8,586 nucleotides of DNA from Chromatiaceae bacterium. Its GTDB lineage: Bacteria; Pseudomonadota; Gammaproteobacteria; Chromatiales; Chromatiaceae. The stretch spans positions 1 through 8,586 of the forward strand of contig JAEHCY010000569.1 in assembly GCA_016880695.1 (NCBI GenBank), written 5' to 3'. Below, one piece after another: positions 1-4,600 of this stretch (position 1 is the stretch's first letter; every line of letters begins with the position of its first letter). A program made the translations under genes and the position numbers. The notes beneath the pieces are model-generated. The model was not told the origin of the DNA. It did no database searches and worked only from the letters and a program-made list of their open reading frames with translations.

Positions 1-83
1 CCCGGACCACCCCACCAGGCATTGGCGGAGGCAGAGGCACCGAGCAGGGCGGCGAGAGCGGCGGCAGTAGCAAGCTTGTTCAT
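1..83 (-). CDS. Putative sulfur globule envelope protein, N-terminal fragment
   Basis: Only the first 27 codons are in the window; the gene runs off the left edge. The ATG is at 83-81, preceded on the minus strand by GGAGA (94-90) six bases upstream. The translation begins MNKLATAAALAALLGASASA, then NAWWGGPG. This is a classic Sec signal peptide: a lysine at position 3, a long Ala/Leu core, and an A-N-A cleavage site after residue 22. The mature chain then starts WWGGPG. Gly/Trp/Pro-rich mature ends behind such leaders are characteristic of the sulfur globule proteins (SgpA/B/C type) of Chromatiaceae, which coat sulfur deposits stored in the periplasm. Secretion is seen directly; the family assignment is inferred from the composition of a few residues and from memory of the family. 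Another glycine-rich secreted protein is possible. It stands divergent from the small membrane protein gene at 498. Confidence 0.6.
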   Translation of the reverse strand, partial: MNKLATAAALAALLGASASANAWWGGP

Positions 84-130
84 TTGTGGGTCTCCAAAAG
101 TTGGTGTTGAGCAGCAAGTGGGTTTGTCAG

Positions 131-146
131 AGCACTGTTTCGTGCT
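131..146 (-). promoter_or_regulatory. Short hairpin in the predicted leader of the sulfur globule gene
   Basis: On the minus strand AGCAC-GAAACA-GTGCT forms a 5-bp stem with a 6-nt loop. It lies just downstream of the predicted transcription start, near the 5' end of the mRNA. Such a stem could protect the 5' end of an abundant transcript. The stem is short and the role is inferred. Confidence 0.3.
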
Positions 147-156
147 GATGGGGTAT

Positions 157-184
157 ATAATATAAGAATATGCTTATAAAGCAA
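157..184 (-). promoter_or_regulatory. Candidate sigma-70 promoter of the putative sulfur globule gene
   Basis: Read on the minus strand, TTGCTT (184-179) serves as -35 and TATTAT (162-157) as -10, separated by 16 bases. The elements lie in an AT-rich island (about 150-200) that stands out from the GC-rich surroundings. Transcription would start near 150, giving a leader of roughly 65-70 nt. TATATT (164-159) with a shorter spacer is an alternative -10. The call rests on sequence match only. Confidence 0.45.
161..178. repeat. Inverted repeat TATAAG-N6-CTTATA in the promoter spacer
   Basis: Perfect 6-bp arms TATAAG (161-166) and CTTATA (173-178) flank AATATG. The dyad fills the space between the proposed -35 and -10 of the minus-strand promoter. 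A regulator bound there would compete with, or reshape, polymerase binding. In an AT-rich patch such dyads also arise by chance, so the operator role is a guess. Confidence 0.35.
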
Positions 185-202
185 AATAGATAATGCCAAT
201 CT

Positions 203-215
203 ATGCTGATAGCAT
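203..215. repeat. Small dyad ATGCT-GAT-AGCAT upstream of the minus-strand promoter
   Basis: Perfect 5-bp arms (203-207 and 211-215) around GAT lie about 19 bp upstream of the proposed -35 of the sulfur globule gene, a usual place for an activator site. No regulator family can be named from it. Confidence 0.25.
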
Positions 216-456
216 GATAGGATACGATCAGGACGCGTCGGGCGCCACCCGACGGCACATTAGGGCTCGCGCCCAATGCGCGGGTTCCGGTGCAGATGAT
301 GCGGATCGAGACCTCGCGCGAGCCGAAACGGGATCAGCGGAGACAAGGATGCGACTCGCCAGGCTGCCTTCACGGGTGTGAGACGCGTACCGCGGAACAA
401 TCCCCTGTGTATTCGCAGGTTGATCGGGTCACTTCTGGGCCCATCTACTACAGGAA
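216..456. other. Non-coding stretch with two GC-rich stem-loops
   Basis: I see no convincing gene here on either strand: the open frames have no plausible ribosome binding site or protein-like composition. It holds two hairpins. CGTCGGG-CGCCA-CCCGACG (236-254) has a perfect 7-bp stem with a 5-nt loop. CGCGC-CCAAT-GCGCG (268-282) has a 5-bp stem. Neither is followed by a T-run on either strand, so neither is a standard intrinsic terminator. A weak TTGATC (420-425) and TCTACT (444-449) pair, 18 bases apart, could be a promoter for the gene at 498. Confidence 0.5.
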
Positions 457-474
457 GGATCGCGGACGCGATCC
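457..474. repeat. Perfect 18-bp inverted repeat upstream of the small membrane protein gene
   Basis: GGATCGCG-GA-CGCGATCC has perfect 8-bp arms (457-464 and 467-474) and a 2-bp centre. It ends 23 bp before the ATG at 498 and 12 bp before the AGGAGG ribosome binding site. As DNA it looks like an operator for a dimeric regulator. As RNA it would fold as a 7-bp stem with a GGAC loop just ahead of the ribosome binding site. No T-run follows, which argues against a terminator. Confidence 0.55.
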
Positions 475-497
475 GCATCACGTGTCAGGAGGACACC

Positions 498-728
498 ATG
501 AAACATCATTGGCTCCGCGAAGCCGTTGCGTACGGCGGTACGCCCATCCTTTTCTACGGCACGCTATATGGGACGCTGGGCTTACTGTTCCTGGCTGGGT
601 CCCGCTTCCTCGATCCGAACATGGCCCCCGTGGGCGCGATCCTGTTGGCCACCGGCCTCGTATTCCCCACCATTTTCGTAATCGTCGCCTATTTCCAACG
701 GGGTTTATCTCCGCGCGGACTGGGGTAG
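498..728 (+). CDS. Small two-helix membrane protein of unknown function
   Basis: This is a 76-residue protein that I do not recognise. The start is fixed by a very strong ribosome binding site, AGGAGG (487-492), five bases before ATG 498; the frame stays open further upstream but without a comparable site. Residues 1-12 are polar and contain HH and basic residues. Residues about 13-33 form one hydrophobic segment (GTPILFYG, then TLGLLFLAG). Residues about 42-65 form a second (PVGAILLATGLVF, then IFVIVAYF). The tail QRGLSPRGLG is basic. Under the positive-inside rule both ends should be cytoplasmic, forming a helical hairpin. The strong ribosome binding site and the dyad at 457-474 favour a real, regulated gene. 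It is flanked by gene-poor DNA, so context gives no function. Confidence 0.65.
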   Translation: MKHHWLREAVAYGGTPILFYGTLYGTLGLLFLAGSRFLDPNMAPVGAILLATGLVFPTIFVIVAYFQRGLSPRGLG

Positions 729-943
729 GCACGTCCGCGGATACGCCCACAGATCTCCCGGTTGGCTGTTCCTTTTTGGCGCCCGCGGAGGCCGGGGTCC
801 TCTCCCTCGGCGGCGACCAGGCTGCGGTAGGGGTCAAGGTCTTGGGGGCGGGCGTAGTGGAGCTTGAGCTGTTTGCCGCTGAGGGTTAGGGTGGCCTGGA
901 GGCGCAGGCGGTACCAGTGCTGGCCGGCATCCTTGAGAAATTC
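692..943 (-). pseudogene. Possible degenerate coding remnant
   Basis: On the minus strand an open stretch of 84 codons runs from just after a TGA (946-944) to TAG (691-689), with no good start codon. Its first half looks protein-like: EFLKDAGQHWYRLRL, then TLTLSGKQLKLHYARPQDLD. It is rich in Leu, Arg and Gln with aromatic residues, unlike typical shadow frames. An ATG at 954-952 in another frame reads MARE, which would join EFLKD by a single frameshift. The 3' half is low-quality and overlaps the end of the 498-728 gene, so the true end may be near 780. I cannot name a family; a mobile-element or accessory gene remnant is possible. This is weak support. Confidence 0.25.
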
Positions 944-946
944 TCA
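934..946. repeat. 13-bp palindrome TGAGAA-A-TTCTCA
   Basis: Perfect 6-bp arms around a single A lie in the gene-poor interval, at the point where the possible minus-strand remnant loses its reading frame. It could be an orphan operator or chance. No nearby promoter supports a role. Confidence 0.25.
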
Positions 947-1147
947 CGGGCCATGTCTAAGCTGCCCAAGAGGTGCTGATGCCCAGCGCGATGGTGTCGT
1001 ACACCAGCGCCTTGGTGGCCTCGGCAGCCAAGGCCGGGTTAAGCCGCGAGTTCGTAACCCGCCTTTCCTGGCCTCCCGATCTAGGTAGGCCTCCATCCTC
1101 TGCTCCGTCTGTGAACGGGGACGCAGTCCGTCGCGCCAACCCCCGAA
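947..1147. other. Gene-poor interval before proA
   Basis: No intact gene is supportable here. Short open frames exist on both strands (for example minus 1139-957), but none has a ribosome binding site. CGGGTTA (1035-1041) and TAACCCG (1055-1061) form a 7-bp stem with a 13-nt loop. It is followed by CCTTTCC, too T-poor for a convincing terminator. GGCCTCC occurs twice (1071-1077 and 1088-1094) as a short direct repeat. Confidence 0.4.
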
Positions 1148-1158
1148 TCTGCTAAACT
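1148..1158 (+). promoter_or_regulatory. Extended -10 promoter of proA
   Basis: TCTGCTAAACT contains TG-C followed by the hexamer TAAACT (1153-1158), matching an extended -10 element (TGn then TATAAT-like). No -35 match is seen 16-18 bp upstream. Transcription would start near 1165, about 19 nt before the proA ATG. The same motif precedes uvrD and the TRAP gene in this window, which raises confidence. Confidence 0.5.
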
Positions 1159-1183
1159 GCCGCCGTCGTTGGGGGATGTATCC

Positions 1184-2455
1184 ATGGATATCGCCGTCAC
1201 TGAGGTTCTCGGTTACATGCAGGAGGTCGGCCGCAAGGCGCGGGCGGCGGCGCGCTTGCTGGCACGCGCCTCGACCGCGGCCAAGAATGCGGCACTGGCC
1301 GCCATCGCCGCCGATCTTGAGCAGCAGCGCCGAGCGCTTCTGGCGGAGAACCTGCTCGATCTCCAGGCCGGCGCCGCTAAGGGCCTCGGCGAGGCATTGC
1401 TCGATCGCCTGGAGCTCACCCCCGCGCGCATCGACGCCATGATCGAGGGCCTGCACCAGGTGGCGGCCCTGCCCGACCCCGTCGGCGCCATCAGCGATCT
1501 CAACTACCGGCCTTCCGGAATCCAGGTCGGCCGTATGCGCGTACCCTTGGGGGTGGTGGGGATCATCTACGAGGCCCGCCCCAACGTCACCGCGGACGCG
1601 GCGGCCCTCTGCCTGAAATCGGGCAACGCCACCGTGCTGCGGGGCGGCTCCGAGGCCTTCCACTCCAACCAGGCCATCGCCGCTAGCGTGCGCCGGGGGC
1701 TTGGGAGCGCCGGGCTACCGGCGGATGGGGTGCAGGTGGTGGTAACCACCGATCGCGCGGCGGTGGGGGCGATGATCAGCATGCCCGAATTCATCGACGT
1801 GATCATCCCGCGCGGCGGCAAGGGCCTGATCGAGCGCATCAGCCGCGAGGCGCGGGTGCCGGTTATCAAGCACCTCGACGGCATCTGCCACGTCTACATC
1901 GACGATCGGGCGGACGCCGACAAGGCCTTCCGGGTAGCCCTCAACGCTAAGACCCAGCGCTACGGCACCTGCAATACCATGGAGACCCTGCTCATCGCCG
2001 AGGGTGTGGCAGAGGCCATGCTCCCACGCTTCGGCGCCGCCTATCGGGAAAAGGGCGTCGAGCTCCGCGGCTGCCCCCGCACCTGTGAGATCCTGCCCCA
2101 GGCACTCCCCGCCACCGAGGACGACTGGGCAACCGAATACCTCGCGCCCATCCTGTCGATCCGTGTGGTGCCCGACCTCGATGCGGCCATCGACCATATC
2201 GCCCGCTACGGCTCGCAGCACACCGACAGCATCGTCACCGAGGACTACAGCCGCGCCCGGCGGTTCCTGCGCGAGGTGGATTCCAGCTCGGTGATGGTCA
2301 ATGCCTCCACCCGCTTTGCCGATGGGTTCGAGTACGGGCTGGGGGCGGAGATCGGCATCAGCACCGACAAGTTCCACGCGCGTGGGCCCGTCGGCCTCGA
2401 GGGTCTGACCTCCGAGAAGTTCGTGGTGCTGGGAGACGGCCACATCCGCACGTGA
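1184..2455 (+). CDS. proA: Gamma-glutamyl phosphate reductase (proline biosynthesis)
   Basis: ProA reduces gamma-glutamyl phosphate with NADPH to glutamate semialdehyde, the second step from glutamate to proline, in the cytoplasm. The protein is 423 residues from ATG 1184, close to the family length (417 in E. coli). GGGGGA (1171-1176), seven bases before the ATG, decides this start over the in-frame TTG at 1169. Visible landmarks are [11 protein letters not shown] and [13 protein letters not shown] in the nucleotide-binding aldehyde-dehydrogenase fold. The catalytic cysteine is in [12 protein letters not shown] (about C263). The ProA signature runs [17 protein letters not shown], and the C-terminus has [18 protein letters not shown]. 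All key residues are present. proB, its usual biochemical partner, is not in the window. nadD follows 40 bp downstream, an order also known in Pseudomonas, and co-transcription is likely. Confidence 0.97.
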   Translation: MDIAVTEVLGYMQEVGRKARAAARLLARASTAAKNAALAAIAADLEQQRRALLAENLLDLQAGAAKGLGEALLDRLELTPARIDAMIEGLHQVAALPDPVGAISDLNYRPSGIQVGRMRVPLGVVGIIYEARPNVTADAAALCLKSGNATVLRGGSEAFHSNQAIAASVRRGLGSAGLPADGVQVVVTTDRAAVGAMISMPEFIDVIIPRGGKGLIERISREARVPVIKHLDGICHVYIDDRADADKAFRVALNAKTQRYGTCNTMETLLIAEGVAEAMLPRFGAAYREKGVELRGCPRTCEILPQALPATEDDWATEYLAPILSIRVVPDLDAAIDHIARYGSQHTDSIVTEDYSRARRFLREVDSSSVMVNASTRFADGFEYGLGAEIGISTDKFHARGPVGLEGLTSEKFVVLGDGHIRT

Positions 2456-2495
2456 GGGCGCGCGCGACCCTCATCGCTCCACCACCACCCCGGCG

Positions 2496-3128
2496 ATGAT
2501 CGGAGTCCTGGGCGGCACCTTCGACCCGATCCACTTCGGCCACCTGCGTCCCGCCCTAGAGGTGATGGAGGCGCTTGGGCTCACCGAGGTCCGCTTCATA
2601 CCGCTCGGGGTTCCCCCCCACCGCAACCCCCCGTGCACCCGCCCCGAGCAACGGCTGGCCATGGTGCGGGCGGCCATCGCCCAGCAACCAGGCTTCGTGG
2701 CGGACGACCGGGAACTGCGCCGCGGGGGCCCCTCCTACACCTACGACACCCTGTGCGGCCTACGCGAAGAGCTCGGTTGGACCCTGCCCCTTTGCCTGCT
2801 CCTCGGCGCGGACGCCTTCGCCGAATTCTCGACCTGGCATCGTCCGGCGGACATCCTTGATCTCGCCCACCTCCTGGTGATGCAACGACCCGGAAGCCGG
2901 CCGCCCGCCGACCCCACCCTGGCACGCTGGATAGCCGAGCGGGCCACGGATCAGCCCACCGAACTGCGGACAGCCCCAGGCGGCCGGATCATTTTTCAGC
3001 GGGTCACTCAGCTCGACATCACGGCGACCGCCATCCGCGCCGCGGTGTCGGGAGATCGCAGCGCGCGGTATCTGCTGCCGGAGGCGGTACGCGAATACAT
3101 TCGCAAACAACGACTGTACCGCGATTGA
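2496..3128 (+). CDS. nadD: Nicotinate-nucleotide adenylyltransferase (NAD synthesis)
   Basis: NadD transfers AMP from ATP to nicotinate mononucleotide, giving deamido-NAD, in the cytoplasm. The 210-residue length is typical. The nucleotidyltransferase signature [12 protein letters not shown] (residues 6-17, with HFGH) is intact. Also present are PHR (41-43), [10 protein letters not shown] (77-86, substrate loop) and LLGADAF (102-108). The C-terminal phosphate-binding motif, usually ISSTxIR, reads ITATAIR (175-181) and keeps the key Thr and Arg. ATG 2496 starts directly at the conserved fold. No Shine-Dalgarno sequence is visible before it (the upstream bases are CACCACCACCCCGGCG), so translation may depend on coupling to proA 40 bp upstream. 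The stop is followed immediately by an ATG at 3128 in the rsfS frame, but that is probably not the rsfS start. Confidence 0.96.
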   Translation: MIGVLGGTFDPIHFGHLRPALEVMEALGLTEVRFIPLGVPPHRNPPCTRPEQRLAMVRAAIAQQPGFVADDRELRRGGPSYTYDTLCGLREELGWTLPLCLLLGADAFAEFSTWHRPADILDLAHLLVMQRPGSRPPADPTLARWIAERATDQPTELRTAPGGRIIFQRVTQLDITATAIRAAVSGDRSARYLLPEAVREYIRKQRLYRD

Positions 3129-3134
3129 TGACCG

Positions 3135-3158
3135 AGATGGGTTATGCTTGTCCCATCT
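3135..3158 (+). promoter_or_regulatory. Intercistronic stem-loop between nadD and rsfS
   Basis: AGATGGG (3135-3141) and CCCATCT (3152-3158) form a perfect 7-bp stem with a 10-nt loop (TTATGCTTGT) in the 65-nt gap. There is no T-run directly after it, so it is more likely an mRNA processing or stability element than a terminator. The loop contains TATGCT, a passable -10, but no matching -35 is seen. Confidence 0.35.
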
Positions 3159-3193
3159 ATTCCCTTTCAAGAGGTAACTTCCCAGGACACCCT

Positions 3194-3550
3194 ATGGAGC
3201 TCGAACAGCTACGCGAACTCGTCGTCAACACTCTCGAGGACATGAAGGCCAAGGACATCGTCATCCTCGATGTCCGCGACAAGACCAGTATCACGGACTA
3301 CATGGTCATCGCCTCGGGCACCTCGGACCGTCATGTCAAATCCATCGCCGAAACCGTTGCCTTCCGCGCCAAGGAGGCGGGGGAACCGCCGCTCGGGAGC
3401 GAGGGGCTGCAGGAGGGCGAATGGGCCCTGGTCGACCTCAACGGCGTGGTGATCCACGTAATGCAACCCAAGGTCCGCGACTTCTACAACATCGAGCGGC
3501 TGTGGTCCGTCGATATCCCGGCGCGTAAGGCAGCGGGGCGCGGCCGCTAG
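3194..3550 (+). CDS. rsfS: Ribosomal silencing factor RsfS
   Basis: RsfS (formerly YbeB, Iojap family) binds ribosomal protein uL14 on the large subunit and blocks subunit joining, which saves energy when nutrients run short. The protein is 118 residues from ATG 3194, slightly longer than E. coli RsfS (105). AGGA (3184-3187), six bases before the ATG, decides this start; the frame is open back to 3125, but the added residues look non-conserved. Family landmarks are [20 protein letters not shown], then [31 protein letters not shown] and FYNIERLW. The basic C-terminal tail RKAAGRGR is extra. It usually sits between nadD and rlmH; here nadD is present but a WYL regulator follows instead of rlmH. 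Confidence 0.96.
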   Translation: MELEQLRELVVNTLEDMKAKDIVILDVRDKTSITDYMVIASGTSDRHVKSIAETVAFRAKEAGEPPLGSEGLQEGEWALVDLNGVVIHVMQPKVRDFYNIERLWSVDIPARKAAGRGR

Positions 3551-3560
3551 ATCCGCGCTC

Positions 3561-4544
3561 GTGGATCGCTTCGACCGCATCTTCGAGCTCAATCGCATTC
3601 TGCAGGCGGCCCGGCGCCCGGTCCCCCGGCGTCGCCTCGAAGAGGCGCTCGAATGCTCTCGTGCCACGGTCAAGCGCCTCATCGAGGACATGCGCCTCTA
3701 CCTCAACGCCCCGATCCGCTACGATCGGGGCCGGGGCGGTTACCGCTACGACCAGTCCGAAGGGACGATGTACGAGCTTCCGGGGCTGTGGTTCAACCCC
3801 TCCGAGCTCCATGCCCTGGTGTCGGTGCAACAGCTCCTGGCCAGGGTACAGCCCGGTCTCCTCGACACCCACCTCAGGCCCCTGCAGCGGCGCATCGATG
3901 AGCTGCTGCGTCTGCAGCACGCGAGCAGTGACGAGGTGCCCCGCCGCATCCGCATCCTGCAAGCGGCGGCCCGCCCCACGGGACCCTTCTTCCAGAGCAT
4001 CGCTGGCGCCCTGGCGCAACGTCAGCGCCTGCGTTTGCGTTATTACAACCGCGCCAGCGATGCCCAGAGCGAGCGTGTCGTCTCCCCGCAGCGGCTGACC
4101 CACTACCGAGACAATTGGTACCTGGACGCCTGGTGCCATCTACGCGAAGCCCTGCGCACCTTCGCCCTTGACGCAATCGAAGAGGCCCAGGCACTCTCCG
4201 AGCCCGCCCAGGACGTGGCCGATGCGGCGCTCGAGGAGCACCTCTCCGCCGCCTATGGCATCTTTGCCGGGACACCGGAGCAGATCGCGGTGCTCCGTTT
4301 CAGCCCCGAACGCGCGCGCTGGGTGTCACGCGAGCGCTGGCACTCGCGGCAAGAGGGACACTTCTTGCCTGACGGTCGCTATGAGCTGCGGGTGCCCTAC
4401 GGCAACCCTCTGGAGTTGGTGATGGACATCCTCAGATACGGACCGGAAGTCGAGGTGCTCGCTCCCAACAGCCTCAGAAGCAGCGTGCGGGAACGCCTCG
4501 AGCAAACACTCGCCGTCTACCGGGAATCCCCTCCGACGATCTGA
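3561..4544 (+). CDS. WYL-domain transcriptional regulator (YafY-like)
   Basis: This 327-residue protein has the three-part layout of WYL regulators. A DeoR-like winged helix-turn-helix lies at about 1-62 (RFDRIFELNRIL, then RRRLEEALECSRATVKRLIEDM). A WYL domain spans about 140-212, with NWYLDAWCH at 185-193 and RTFALDAIEEA at 199-209. A WCX extension spans about 240-318 (AVLRFSPERARWV, then LRVPYGNPLELVMDIL). The family senses small ligands or nucleic acids through the WYL fold; the effector and targets here are unknown. The start is GTG 3561, 10 bp after the rsfS stop and without a clear Shine-Dalgarno sequence. It is chosen because MDRFDRIFEL matches the usual family N-terminus. The tight spacing suggests co-transcription with rsfS. 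WYL proteins often regulate defence or DNA-damage genes, and uvrD follows 56 bp downstream, but a regulatory link is only speculation. Confidence 0.9.
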   Translation: MDRFDRIFELNRILQAARRPVPRRRLEEALECSRATVKRLIEDMRLYLNAPIRYDRGRGGYRYDQSEGTMYELPGLWFNPSELHALVSVQQLLARVQPGLLDTHLRPLQRRIDELLRLQHASSDEVPRRIRILQAAARPTGPFFQSIAGALAQRQRLRLRYYNRASDAQSERVVSPQRLTHYRDNWYLDAWCHLREALRTFALDAIEEAQALSEPAQDVADAALEEHLSAAYGIFAGTPEQIAVLRFSPERARWVSRERWHSRQEGHFLPDGRYELRVPYGNPLELVMDILRYGPEVEVLAPNSLRSSVRERLEQTLAVYRESPPTI

Positions 4545-4583
4545 GCGCTCGCGGCCGGCCCGGCAACGGGTCAGTGACGGGCG

Positions 4584-4594
4584 TCTGTTAGAAT
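4584..4594 (+). promoter_or_regulatory. Extended -10 promoter of uvrD, predicting a leaderless mRNA
   Basis: TCTGTTAGAAT contains TG-T followed by TAGAAT (4589-4594). Six bases (GCCGCG) separate the hexamer from ATG 4601, so a normal start distance puts transcription initiation at or next to the A of the ATG. No Shine-Dalgarno sequence is present. CTGT at 4585-4588 is not part of a CTGT-N8-ACAG LexA box. Confidence 0.5.
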
Positions 4595-4600
4595 GCCGCG

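Noticed and set aside
290..889. 199-codon plus-strand open frame across the small membrane protein gene
   Set aside because: It has no ribosome binding site and a disordered Arg/Pro/Gly composition. It overlaps a better-supported gene in another frame with a strong ribosome binding site.
1041..1062. tRNA-like GAGTTCGTAACCC
   Set aside because: It resembles a T-arm only loosely, and no acceptor, D or anticodon arms can be found around it.
1035..1075. Possible intrinsic terminator at the CGGGTTA/TAACCCG stem
   Set aside because: The loop is 13 nt and the downstream sequence CCTTTCC has only three T's in a row. No upstream plus-strand gene needs it here.
944..1663. 239-codon minus-strand open frame overlapping the start of proA
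   Set aside because: Most of it is the antisense of proA in a high-GC genome. It has no ribosome binding site and its composition is that of a shadow frame.
3125..3193. N-terminal extension of rsfS from TTG 3125 or ATG 3128
   Set aside because: The added residues do not resemble the family N-terminus, and a better-placed AGGA precedes ATG 3194.
4585..4600. LexA box at the uvrD promoter
   Set aside because: CTGT is present, but the ACAG half-site expected eight bases later is missing.
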